Positions 6,598 to 14,271 of a stretch of 16,787 nucleotides of DNA are shown in pieces. Numbering within the stretch: the first letter of the stretch is position 1; every line of letters starts with the position of its first letter. A program made the position numbers and the translations under genes. The notes beneath the pieces were generated by a model. The model was not told where the DNA came from. It saw only the letters and a program-made list of their open reading frames with translations, and did no database searches. Source of the DNA: Nitrospirota bacterium (GTDB lineage: Bacteria; Nitrospirota_A; Leptospirillia; Leptospirillales; Leptospirillaceae); the NCBI GenBank assembly GCA_027415455.1, contig DAIBSV010000022.1, positions 1-16,787 on the forward strand. Direction: 5' to 3'.

Positions 6598-7974
6598 ATG
6601 AGACAGTTTGACCGATATGCGGTGAACGCCGGCGTCTCCTTTCGATCCCCCTCCCTGGGGCGGACTCCCGTCCGGGGGGCTCTTCGGGACCTTTCCCTTT
6701 CGGGCGGGCGGATCGCCGCTCCCCAGCCTGTTCCCCCCAACTCCTGGCTCAGCCTCGAGATCGAGCACCCCTCCCTGGGGCTCCTCCAGACCTCCGCCCG
6801 TGTCGTCCGTCCGGCCGACGAGGGCTTCGGCGTCCATTTCCTCTGGACCGACCGGAAAAGCCTCCAAGCCCTCCGGGACTTTCTCTCTCCCCTGGCCGGC
6901 CTCTCAGACGCGGAGCGGGAGGACTCCACCCTCCGGAAGATCTGGGGGACCCTGCTCCGGAACTCTCCCGACTCCCTCGTGAACACCATGATCAGCTGGT
7001 GCAACAGCACCTTTGCCCTGGAAGATGAGATGGCCGGGAAGGACGGGGAGGATTTCTACGAGGGGACGAGTCCCGCCATCCAAAAGGTCTACGAGAAGAT
7101 CCGGCTCTTCGCCCCCACTACCCTTCCGGTGCTTCTGGAGGGGGAGACCGGCACCGGCAAGGAGGTCTTCTCCCGGACGGTCCACCGGCTGAGCCAGAGC
7201 GCCGACGGTCCCTTCGTCCCGGTCAACTGCGGGGCGATTCCCCCGACCCTGGCGGAGAGCCTTCTGTTCGGCCATGAAAAGGGGAGCTTCACCGGGGCGA
7301 ATGCCCGGCAGAAGGGGCATTTCGAGGAGGCGGCGGGGGGGACCCTCTTTCTCGACGAAATCGGGGATCTTCCGCTCCCGATCCAGGTCAAGATGCTTCG
7401 TGTCCTCCAGGAAAGGGCCTTCTCGCGGGTCGGCTCCCACGAGGAGATCCCCCTCTCCTGCCGGATCGTCGCGGCTTCCAACAAGGATCTGAAGCGCGAG
7501 GTCCGGGAGGGACGCTTCCGCCAGGATCTCTACTACCGGCTCGAGGGGGTCGCGGTGACCATTCCGCCCCTGCGGGAGAGGGCCGAGGACATTCTTCCCC
7601 TCGCGCGCTTCCTGGCCCGCAAAATTTCCCGGCGGATGGGTCTGATCGCGAAGGACTTCTCTCCGGCGGCCGAGCGGCTCATCGCCTCCCATCCCTGGAC
7701 CGGAAACGTCCGGGAGCTGTTGAACGCGGTGCACCGGGCGGTGGTGGTCTCCCGCCACATCGAAATCCTTCCCGAGGATCTGGGGGTGGGTCTTCCCTCA
7801 GACCGGCCAGGCGGAGGCACTCTCAGGGAGCGGCGGGAACGCCACGAGCGTGAGGTCCTCTACGCCTGTCTCTCCCGGAACGGCGGGAACGTGGGGAAGG
7901 TTGCCGACGAGCTCGGCATCTCCCGACCCTCCGTCTACAACCTCATGCGCAAATACGCCCTCGACGGGGTCTGA
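6598..7974 (+). CDS. PilZ domain-containing sigma-54-dependent transcriptional activator
   Basis: 458 residues in three parts. Residues 1-95 are a PilZ domain with both c-di-GMP-binding motifs, RQFDR (R2, R6) and DLSLSG (D31, S33, G36). Residues 155-395 are an AAA+ sigma-54 activator domain: Walker A GETGTGKE (182-189), the sigma-54-contacting loop GSFTGA (229-234, usual form GAFTGA), Walker B LFLDE (250-254), and FRQDLYYRL (307-315). Residues 415-455 are a Fis-type HTH (NVGKVADELGISRPSVYNLM). There is no receiver domain, so the signal is probably c-di-GMP itself. The ATG is preceded by GAGAGTGAG. It is a paralogue of the regulator at 14464-16002; both share an LLRNS...MI(S/D)W linker after PilZ. 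Likely targets are the sigma-54 promoters in this window (inferred). Confidence 0.93.
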   Translation: MRQFDRYAVNAGVSFRSPSLGRTPVRGALRDLSLSGGRIAAPQPVPPNSWLSLEIEHPSLGLLQTSARVVRPADEGFGVHFLWTDRKSLQALRDFLSPLAGLSDAEREDSTLRKIWGTLLRNSPDSLVNTMISWCNSTFALEDEMAGKDGEDFYEGTSPAIQKVYEKIRLFAPTTLPVLLEGETGTGKEVFSRTVHRLSQSADGPFVPVNCGAIPPTLAESLLFGHEKGSFTGANARQKGHFEEAAGGTLFLDEIGDLPLPIQVKMLRVLQERAFSRVGSHEEIPLSCRIVAASNKDLKREVREGRFRQDLYYRLEGVAVTIPPLRERAEDILPLARFLARKISRRMGLIAKDFSPAAERLIASHPWTGNVRELLNAVHRAVVVSRHIEILPEDLGVGLPSDRPGGGTLRERRERHEREVLYACLSRNGGNVGKVADELGISRPSVYNLMRKYALDGV

Positions 7975-8015
7975 TTTCCCCTCCCTCAAACCCTTGGGTA
8001 AAAAGCAGGATCCTT

Positions 8016-8954
8016 CTACCGGGCGATCCGTTCCGCGAACCAGCGGGCGGTCCGCTCGAGTCCTTCCCGGAAATAGACCTTCGGTTCGTATCCCAGGACC
8101 GTCCGGGCCCTGGTGATGTCCGCCAGGGAGGCCGCCGGATCCCCGGCCCGGGGCGGATTGTGTCGGATCTCCGGCCGGACCCCCAGGATCTCCGAGAGCG
8201 TGTTCACCAGGTCGAGAATGCTGTAGCTCGCGCCGCAGCCCACATTGTAGGCCTCCCCCACCCCCGACGGCGTCTCCATGGCCAGAAGATTCGCCGAAAC
8301 CGCGTTCTCCACGAAGGTGAAGTCCCGCGACTGCTCCCCCGATCCGTTGATTGTCACCGGAGCGCCCGTGAGCATCGCCCGGATGAACCGGGGGATGACG
8401 GCGGCGTATTCGGAGTCCGGATCCTGATAGGGTCCGAAGATGTTGAAGTACCGGAGGGTCACCGTTTCGAGGCCGAAGGTTTTGGTGAAAATCTTTCCGA
8501 AAAATTCCTGGGAGAGCTTGCTCAGGGCGTAGGGGGAGAGGGGGGAGGGCATCAGGGTCTCGACCCGCGGCATTCCCGGAGTGTCGCCGTAGACGGAGGA
8601 GGAGCCGGCGATGACCACCCGCCGGACTCCCGCCTCCCGGGCCTTCCACAGGAGATTCAGGGTGCCGTTGACGTTCGCGGTCTGGGTCTCGAAGGGGTCG
8701 GCGATCGACCGGGGGACCGATCCCACCGCCGCCTGGTGGTAGACATGGGTCACCCCGGAGAGCGCGCTCTCCAGGATCTTCATGTCCCGGAGATCCCCCC
8801 GGAGCACCTCGACCCGACCGGCAAGGTCGTCGAGGTTCCCGTCCTTCCCGGTCGAAAAATTGTCGAAAATCCGGACGCTCTCACCCTTTGCGACCAGGGT
8901 CCGGGCGATGTGGCTTCCGATGAAGCCCGCCCCCCCCGTGACCAGTATGGACAT
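8016..8954 (-). CDS. NAD-dependent UDP-hexose 4-epimerase (WbpP/GalE-like)
   Basis: 312 residues of the extended short-chain dehydrogenase family. The NAD motif is TGGAGFIGSH (G7, G10, G13). The catalytic residues are S118-S120 in GSSSVYGD, and Y142 and K146 in YALSKL. The segment FNIFGPYQDPDSEYAAVIPRF resembles the substrate-binding region of WbpP/TviC-type epimerases, which interconvert UDP-GlcNAc and UDP-GalNAc (or their uronic acids), more than housekeeping GalE. That specificity is my inference. The ATG at 8954 has GGGGAG just upstream. It lies 42 bases after the unknown gene at 8997-9482 and probably shares its sigma-54 promoter. Together with the dehydrogenase at 10624-11928 it could supply a GalNAc-uronic-acid-type precursor. 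It converges on the activator gene at 7974 with a 41-base gap and no clear terminator. Confidence 0.88.
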   Translation of the reverse strand: MSILVTGGAGFIGSHIARTLVAKGESVRIFDNFSTGKDGNLDDLAGRVEVLRGDLRDMKILESALSGVTHVYHQAAVGSVPRSIADPFETQTANVNGTLNLLWKAREAGVRRVVIAGSSSVYGDTPGMPRVETLMPSPLSPYALSKLSQEFFGKIFTKTFGLETVTLRYFNIFGPYQDPDSEYAAVIPRFIRAMLTGAPVTINGSGEQSRDFTFVENAVSANLLAMETPSGVGEAYNVGCGASYSILDLVNTLSEILGVRPEIRHNPPRAGDPAASLADITRARTVLGYEPKVYFREGLERTARWFAERIAR

Positions 8955-8996
8955 GGACTCCCCTAATTCAAGATTGTGGGTGTGGTGTTGTGGACC

Positions 8997-9482
8997 CTAA
9001 ATCGCGTGTGCCATGGCCGGGGCCGTCTTTCCGCCTCCCACGAGGTCGGCGTCGACCGGGGCCATCTCCGCCCAGGCGAAGACGCGGGGATCGGCCGCCA
9101 GGAGGCAGGTCATATTGTGCGACAGAAGGAGGGACTTGAGAAGGTAGGGCGGGACGGGCTGTCCGTCGGCCTTCCACGACCCGTTACGACCCGTGCCCAT
9201 CCGGAGCCATTTCACGGGGATTCCCCATTTTTTCTGGAAAGACTCCGTCTCCTCCTTCCCCAGAAAGCGCAGACATTCCGACTCGTAGTAGACGGCGTTC
9301 AGGACGAGAAGGCCTCTGGTGATCCGCCGGAGGCTCTCCAGCATCTCCCCCGTGGCGGGGTCGGACGAGAGGGCCAGGACGAGGTTCGTCGACCCCACCT
9401 CGGAGAGTGTCTCGAGAAAGAATCGGTCGAAGGAGGTTCCGGGCTCGGGAGAGAGAAATCGGATGGTCGTGGATGGTTTCAT
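8997..9482 (-). CDS. hypothetical protein, first gene of a sigma-54 transcript with the epimerase
   Basis: 161 residues from the ATG at 9482, chosen because AAGGAG lies eight bases before it; a longer frame to 9545 lacks such a site. I do not recognise the family. It has no signal peptide or membrane segment. It looks like a soluble alpha/beta protein: a strand-like LVLALSSDP, helix-like segments around SLRRITRG and KEETESFQKKWG, a conserved-looking patch GIPVKWLRMGTGRNG, and a flexible Gly/Ala C-terminus. A sigma-54 promoter at 9640-9625 precedes it and the nucleotide-sugar epimerase follows 42 bases later, so a part in polysaccharide production or its control is plausible but unproven. Confidence 0.75.
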   Translation of the reverse strand: MKPSTTIRFLSPEPGTSFDRFFLETLSEVGSTNLVLALSSDPATGEMLESLRRITRGLLVLNAVYYESECLRFLGKEETESFQKKWGIPVKWLRMGTGRNGSWKADGQPVPPYLLKSLLLSHNMTCLLAADPRVFAWAEMAPVDADLVGGGKTAPAMAHAI

Positions 9483-9978
9483 GGGCGTCGCTCCTTGACT
9501 TGGCCGGCTCCCGACAGGGGCCGGCGAAGATTCTCTATGCCGCAAAGAAATATGAATGCCGTCGCGTCAGGGGTGGAAATTTTCAAAGGGCCCGATTTGG
9601 CCCATCTCTTTCTGGACAGGTTAAAGCATTTGCCGTGCCAAAGATCGGCGGGAGGAAGCGGTTTTTCGGAGGAACTTCATTTAGTATTCGTATTCAAACA
9701 TTATTTAAACTGAGAATATCGTCGGGATCGTTTTCGACTTCGGAAGGGGAGGCCAACGCATGGGAAATCCTTAAAGAAAGAGGTCTGTCAGGTTTTTTTA
9801 CACGACCGGGACGAAAATATTTCAAGTATCTTGCAATAAAGGATATTCTTGATTTCAATATTTTTGAGTCCCTTTTGGCTGTCTCTATATCTTTTGACAA
9901 AGGGCCTGGGGCGTCGATTCCGGAGACGGGAGGGAGTCGCCCCGGAATGAGGGCCGGAGAAGACGGGGCGGGTCGGGA
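9483..9978. other. AT-richer regulatory intergenic region, no convincing gene
   Basis: About 500 bases between the hypothetical gene and the Uma2 fragment. It holds the sigma-54 promoter at 9640-9625 and, about 70-80 bases upstream of its start point, a tandem hexamer GTATTC-GTATTC (9684-9695) that could be part of an activator site. A minus-strand frame at 9900-9694 (68 codons, TTG start) has no ribosome binding site and no recognisable product. Confidence 0.4.
9625..9640 (-). promoter_or_regulatory. sigma-54 promoter of the hypothetical gene and epimerase
   Basis: The minus strand reads TGGCACGGCAAATGCT. The invariant GG and GC are 10 bases apart, and the match to TGGCACG-N4-TTGCW differs at one position. 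The start point would be near 9614, leaving a leader of about 130 bases before the ATG at 9482. It is nearly identical to the glmS promoter at 13866-13851. Confidence 0.82.
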
Positions 9979-10365
9979 TCAAGTCCTTTGGGCAGAATCA
10001 GGCCGGAAAAACGTCAACCAGGGGAATTGACAGACCGGGGAAGAGGGGGAGGAAAGAACCTCCTCCCTCCGGAATCCGGCGGGGGAGGCGTATTTTCCGT
10101 CGGAGAGCCGAAAGAGCTGGACGGTTTCGGTGCCCGGGTCGACGATCCAGTACTCGGAGACCCCGGCGCGTTCGTAGAGGGAGAATTTCTCCACCCGGTC
10201 CCGTTCCGTTCCTTCGGAGAGGATCTCCGCCAGAAGGTCCGGAGCCCCCTCGATGTTCTTTTCCCCGACGATGGAAAGGCGTTCTCTCGAGACGTACACC
10301 AGATCCGGCTCCACCGCCCGGGGCGGATCGTGGAAGAGGATGACGTCGGTGGGGGCGGAAAACAC
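9979..10365 (-). pseudogene. Uma2 family (DUF820) protein, N-terminally truncated
   Basis: 128 codons. The remaining part matches the C-terminal two thirds of Uma2 proteins, a widespread family with a PD-(D/E)xK nuclease-like fold: FSAPTDVILF, then EPDLVYVSRERL with the conserved Asp, GAPDLLAEILS with the Glu, and RVEKFSLYERAGVSEYWIVDP with the Lys. Full-length members have about 190 residues, with an N-terminal region of about 60 residues that is missing here. The frame is closed by a TAA directly upstream of the GTG at 10365-10363, and no good ribosome binding site is seen. The DNA between this point and wbpA (10366-10623) shows no N-terminal Uma2 sequence in any frame I read. Probably a decayed gene. 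Confidence 0.75.
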
Positions 10366-10623
10366 TTATCCAATCCCTGGATTCATTCTGTCCCGGAGCA
10401 GGGCTTTTTGCCAGTCTCCGCCCGGCCCGGAGTCGGGACCCCGCCCTGACGGACGTGCAGAAAAAATGACCGGGGTCGACGCTTTTCTCCGGGATGATTC
10501 GCACACGGGAGTCCTCGGAGAAGATGCGGTCGAAGAACGGATGGAGAAGTCCTCGAAAACGGTTGGGGGCAAAAGGCCGGGCTGGCCCTCCGGCAGGATC
10601 CGGAAGGCCCCCGGGACAGGATG

Positions 10624-11928
10624 TCAGAGGGAGACGATGGAGGGGTGGCTCGTGCCCCTGAAGACGTTCCGGGTGTCCACGATGAGGGGGACCGCTCCGA
10701 GGAGCTTTTTGTAGTCCACCTGGGTATGGTTGGTGATCACCACGGCGCAGTCGAAGCTCTTCAGGGACTCGGGCTTGGAGATGTCGACCGAGGAAAGCGT
10801 CTCCGCGCCCCATCTGAGAGTCGGAAAGTATGGGTCGGAATAGGAGAGTTTCGCCCCGGATTTTTCGAGCAAGGCCATGACATCGAGGGCCGGGGACTCC
10901 CGGAGGTCGTTGACGTCTTTTTTGTAGGCCACGCCGACCACGAGGATCTTCGCGTTCTTGAGGCACTTGGTCTGCTCGTTCAGGCCCCAGGCCACCCGGT
11001 TCACGACATGGTGGGGCATGGAGCCGTTGACCACGCCGGCCAGTTCGATGAAGCGGGCCTCGAAGCCGGTCTGCCGGGCCTTCCAGGAGAGGTAGTGGGG
11101 GTCGATGGGGATGCAGTGGCCCCCGAGTCCCGGTCCCGGATAGAAGGGCATGAATCCGAAGGGCTTGGTCGCCGCCGCCTCGATGATCTCCCAGATGTTG
11201 AGGTTCAGGTTGTGGCTCATGAGGGCGAGCTCGTTCACCAGGCCGATGTTGACGCTCCGGAAGGTGTTTTCGAGGAGCTTCACCATCTCCGCGGATTCGG
11301 TGGAGGTGACCGGCATCACCCGCTCGACGATCGATCCGTAGAGGAGGGAGGCCAGCCGGGTGCATTCGGGGGTGATGCCGCCCACCACCTTGGGGGTGTT
11401 CACGATGTTGAAGACGGGGTTGCCCGGGTCGACCCGCTCGGGGGAGAAGGCCAGGAAGAAGTCCTTTCCGACCTTGTGGGCCCCCTCGGCTTCCAGGGCG
11501 GGAAGCATCACCTCCCGGGTCGTTCCCGGGTAGGTGGTGCTCTCCAGGATGATCAGCTGGCCGTTCGGGTTCCGGTTGGCCACCAGATTGTCGAGAGCCG
11601 CCACGATGTAGGAGATGTCCGGATCCTTGGTCTTGCGAAGGGGCGTGGGGACGCAGATCGACACGGTGTCGGCGGTCGCGAGCCGGGAAAAGTCGGTGGT
11701 CGCGACCAGAGTGCCCTTCTTCACGCATTCCGAGAGCTCCGGCGTCGGAACGTCGGGGATGTAGGAGATTCCCCGGTTGATCTGGTCGACCCGGGGGGAG
11801 TCGAGATCGAAGGCCACCACCCGGAATCCTTTTTTCGCGAACTCCAGGGCGAGCGGAAGCCCCACGTATCCGCATCCGATGATCCCGACGACCGCTTCGC
11901 GGCTTTGAATTTTCTTTTCGAGCGACAT
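10624..11928 (-). CDS. wbpA: UDP-N-acetylglucosamine 6-dehydrogenase (WbpA type)
   Basis: 434 residues of the UDP-glucose/GDP-mannose dehydrogenase family, which oxidise C6 of a nucleotide sugar to the acid in two NAD-dependent steps. Motifs: the Rossmann GCGYVG (G18, G20, G23), ESTTYPGTT (129-137), KLLENTFR with K217 and N221, and the catalytic cysteine C272 in YPGPGLGGHCIPIDP. That last motif with YLSWKAR is typical of WbpA/WecC-like UDP-HexNAc dehydrogenases rather than UDP-glucose dehydrogenases; exact substrate is inferred. I place the start at the ATG 11928, which has GGTGGAG six bases upstream; a GTG at 11940 has none. It lies 31 bases downstream of glmS with no terminator, so it is likely driven by the glmS sigma-54 promoter. 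Confidence 0.9.
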   Translation of the reverse strand: MSLEKKIQSREAVVGIIGCGYVGLPLALEFAKKGFRVVAFDLDSPRVDQINRGISYIPDVPTPELSECVKKGTLVATTDFSRLATADTVSICVPTPLRKTKDPDISYIVAALDNLVANRNPNGQLIILESTTYPGTTREVMLPALEAEGAHKVGKDFFLAFSPERVDPGNPVFNIVNTPKVVGGITPECTRLASLLYGSIVERVMPVTSTESAEMVKLLENTFRSVNIGLVNELALMSHNLNLNIWEIIEAAATKPFGFMPFYPGPGLGGHCIPIDPHYLSWKARQTGFEARFIELAGVVNGSMPHHVVNRVAWGLNEQTKCLKNAKILVVGVAYKKDVNDLRESPALDVMALLEKSGAKLSYSDPYFPTLRWGAETLSSVDISKPESLKSFDCAVVITNHTQVDYKKLLGAVPLIVDTRNVFRGTSHPSIVSL

Positions 11929-11959
11929 GAACGACTCCACCTTTTTATGAGGGTACGGG

Positions 11960-13813
11960 TTATTCGACCGTCACGGATTTGGCGAGATTTCGCGGACGGT
12001 CCACGTTGAGTCCCCTGGCGCAGGCCGTGTGGTAGGCCAGAAGCTGGAGGGGAACGGAGGACAGGATCGGGAAGAAAATTGGCGAACAGTCCGGGAGGGA
12101 GAGTTCGGTCGAGACCACCGGCGCCATGTCCGAGAAGGCGGACTCCGAGGAGATTCCCGTGAGGCGCGCCCCCCGCGCCAGCGTCTCCTGCATGTTGCTC
12201 ACCATCTTGGGGAGAAGGCGCGGGTCGGGGGAGATGAGGGAGATCACCGGGGTTCCCCGGTCCACGAGCGCCAGGGGGCCGTGCTTGAGTTCGCCGCCCG
12301 GGTAGCCTTCGGCGTGGATGTATGTGATCTCCTTGAACTTGAGCGCCCCTTCGAGGGCGAGGGGATAGTCCCCTCCCCGTCCGAGGAAGAGGACGATGGG
12401 GGCGGAGGCGAGATCGGCCGCCAGGGGCATGATCGACGAGGAGAGGGAGAGGCTCTTGTCGAGCCGCCGGGGAAGCTCCAGGAACTCCGACAGGAGCTGC
12501 TGGTAGGAGAGCCCGGTCTTTTCCCGGAGGCGCTCCTCGGGGGCCAGGTGGATCGAAAGAAGGGTCAGGAGGGCGATCTGGGAGAGGAAGGTCTTGGTGG
12601 CGGCCACCCCGAACTCCGGCCCCGCTTCGAGAAAGAGGACGGCGTCGGCCTCCCGGGCGATGGTGCTTCCCGGAACGTTCACGAGGGCCAGGGTCGGAAC
12701 CCCGGCCTCCCGGGCCATCCGCACCGCCGCCAGGGTGTCGGCGGTCTCCCCCGACTGGGTGAGCGCCACGAGAAGATCCGATTCCGGGTCGAGGATCGGG
12801 TCCCGGTAGCGGAACTCGGAGGCGATCTCCACCTCGACGGGAAGGCCGGCCAGTCCTTCCATGCGGTACTTGCCCAAAAGCCCCGCGTGGTAGGAGGTGC
12901 CGCAGCCGACGATCCGCAGGCGCCGGGCTCCGGAGAGGACCTTCTCGACCTTGGGCGGAAGATGGACCGTGAGCCCTCCGGGCCCCGAGGCGATCTTGCC
13001 CGCGAGGAGCTCGGCCAGGACGCGGGGCTGCTCGCAGATCTCCTTGACCATGTAGTGGGGATACTCCCCCTTGCCGTGCTCCTCGGTGCGGCTCCGGCCG
13101 ATCCGGCAGGCCTCTCTCTTCCGGCCGCTCGAGATGCAGAGGATCTCGTAGGCGCCGGAAGGATCCGCCGTCAAAAGGTCGTCCGGCTCGAGAAAGACGG
13201 TGGAGCCCACTTCGGCAGGGAAGGCGGTGACGTCGGAGGCGACGAAGAGCCCGTGGTCGCAGAGGCCGAGGACGAGGGGGGCTCCCCGGTGGACGGCGAT
13301 CAGGGGATGGGCCGGGTCCGAGTGGAGGATCAAAAAGGAGTAGGATCCCTCCAGAAGATGGAGGACCGAACGGACGGCGTCGGCCAGCGGCAGACGGCCT
13401 GTGGCCATGGCCAGGTTGACGAGGCGGACGATCACCTCGGTGTCGGTGTCGGAGAGGAAGACCTCCCCCTGGGCTTCGAGCTCCTCTCGAAGGATCCGGG
13501 AGTTCTCGACGATCCCGTTGTGGACGATCAGGAGGGGGCCGGCGGCGTGGGGGTGGGCGTTTCGTTCGGAGGGAACCCCGTGGGTCGCCCAGCGGGTGTG
13601 GCCGAGACCTGTGGTTCCGGAGGCCATCGTGTTGTTTCCGATTTTCTCCCGAAGCTCCCGCGTCGCTCCCACCGATTTCACGATCGCGGCCCCTTTCGGG
13701 CCCAGGACCGCCACTCCGGCGGAGTCGTAGCCGCGGTATTCGAGCTGTTCGAGTCCGTCCAGAAGAAAGGAAAGAGCCGGCTTTGTTCCGGTATATCCGA
13801 CGATTCCGCACAT
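11960..13813 (-). CDS. glmS: glucosamine-fructose-6-phosphate aminotransferase (isomerizing)
   Basis: 617 residues. GlmS makes glucosamine-6-phosphate from fructose-6-phosphate and glutamine, the first committed step to UDP-GlcNAc. The start must be the ATG at 13813, because the following Cys (MCGIVGY) becomes the catalytic N-terminal nucleophile of the glutaminase domain, and AAGGAGG lies seven bases upstream. Other signatures: HTRWATHG and HPH in the glutaminase domain, two SIS sugar-phosphate domains (GCGTSYHAG near 340; FLGRGGDYPLALEGALKFKEI near 500), and the canonical C-terminus PRNLAKSVTVE. It is the first gene of a likely glmS-wbpA transcript with a sigma-54 promoter immediately upstream, unusual for an essential enzyme. 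A second, housekeeping promoter or another glmS copy may exist. Confidence 0.97.
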   Translation of the reverse strand: MCGIVGYTGTKPALSFLLDGLEQLEYRGYDSAGVAVLGPKGAAIVKSVGATRELREKIGNNTMASGTTGLGHTRWATHGVPSERNAHPHAAGPLLIVHNGIVENSRILREELEAQGEVFLSDTDTEVIVRLVNLAMATGRLPLADAVRSVLHLLEGSYSFLILHSDPAHPLIAVHRGAPLVLGLCDHGLFVASDVTAFPAEVGSTVFLEPDDLLTADPSGAYEILCISSGRKREACRIGRSRTEEHGKGEYPHYMVKEICEQPRVLAELLAGKIASGPGGLTVHLPPKVEKVLSGARRLRIVGCGTSYHAGLLGKYRMEGLAGLPVEVEIASEFRYRDPILDPESDLLVALTQSGETADTLAAVRMAREAGVPTLALVNVPGSTIAREADAVLFLEAGPEFGVAATKTFLSQIALLTLLSIHLAPEERLREKTGLSYQQLLSEFLELPRRLDKSLSLSSSIMPLAADLASAPIVLFLGRGGDYPLALEGALKFKEITYIHAEGYPGGELKHGPLALVDRGTPVISLISPDPRLLPKMVSNMQETLARGARLTGISSESAFSDMAPVVSTELSLPDCSPIFFPILSSVPLQLLAYHTACARGLNVDRPRNLAKSVTVE

Positions 13814-13850
13814 GATCTGGCCTCCTTGGTTGATGTGCCGAATCCTTCCT

Positions 13851-13866
13851 TGCATTTGTCGTGCCA
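13851..13866 (-). promoter_or_regulatory. sigma-54 promoter of glmS-wbpA
   Basis: The minus strand reads TGGCACGACAAATGCA. GG and GC are spaced by 10 bases, and only one base of the TGGCACG-N4-TTGCA consensus differs. The start point would be near 13840, giving a leader of about 27 bases that contains the glmS ribosome binding site. Confidence 0.85.
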
Positions 13867-14236
13867 GCTTAAAGCAAGCGGGAAAGACGGCTACCGGAAA
13901 AGGACCGGTGAAGAGGACTTTCGGCGGAAAACGGGTCAGGGACAAAAGGAGGTTTCTTGCGGAGTGGAGAATAAAAAATATCCGGATCCGGAGGAAGGAG
14001 CAGTGTCAGGGATTTTTACAGGATCCGGGAGGCTTTGTTGTAAGCATTTGTCATTGATGAAATAAAAAGAATCGTTTTTTGGAACCGACTTTGCCTCCGT
14101 CGACGGGATTCGTCGATCAAGATCCTTCCATCCCGGTATTTTTTTAGATCAAGGGGCGCGGGACGGTGTTCTTTTTCCGCAGGGGGAAAAGGAGGCCGGC
14201 CGGATCGGAAAAAAGCCCCGGCGAGGCCCGGACCTG
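13867..14236. other. upstream regulatory region of glmS, no gene seen
   Basis: About 370 bases, partly AT-rich (13960-14070), between the glmS sigma-54 promoter and the orphan promoter at 14237. It is the expected place for activator binding sites of the sigma-54 promoter. I see no convincing coding frame and no clear long palindrome. Confidence 0.4.
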
Positions 14237-14265
14237 TTGATTTGCCCCGAAAACTCCCTGATAAT
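14237..14265 (+). promoter_or_regulatory. strong sigma-70-type promoter without a gene behind it
   Basis: TTGATT (14237-14242), a 17-base spacer, GATAAT (14260-14265). Four of six -35 bases and five of six -10 bases fit the consensus. Transcription would start near 14272 and run into the terminator at 14331-14376, with no plus-strand gene between. Confidence 0.6.
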
Positions 14266-14271
14266 GCCGGC

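Noticed and set aside
9694..9900. A 68-codon minus-strand frame with basic residues
   Set aside because: TTG start, no ribosome binding site, no recognisable domain, and it overlaps a regulatory region.
9998..13811. Very long open frames (625 and 696 codons) on the minus strand, and several long ones on the plus strand
   Set aside because: They are overlapping out-of-frame shadows of wbpA and glmS, rich in Arg, Gly and Pro, a normal by-product of high-GC coding DNA.
13814..13945. A 44-residue N-terminal extension of GlmS
   Set aside because: GlmS needs Cys directly after the initiator Met, a strong ribosome binding site precedes that Met, and the extension runs through the sigma-54 promoter.
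13814..14236. glmS ribozyme in the glmS leader
   Set aside because: The leader from the sigma-54 start point is only about 27 bases and no ribozyme-like sequence is apparent; the known element is mostly from Firmicutes.
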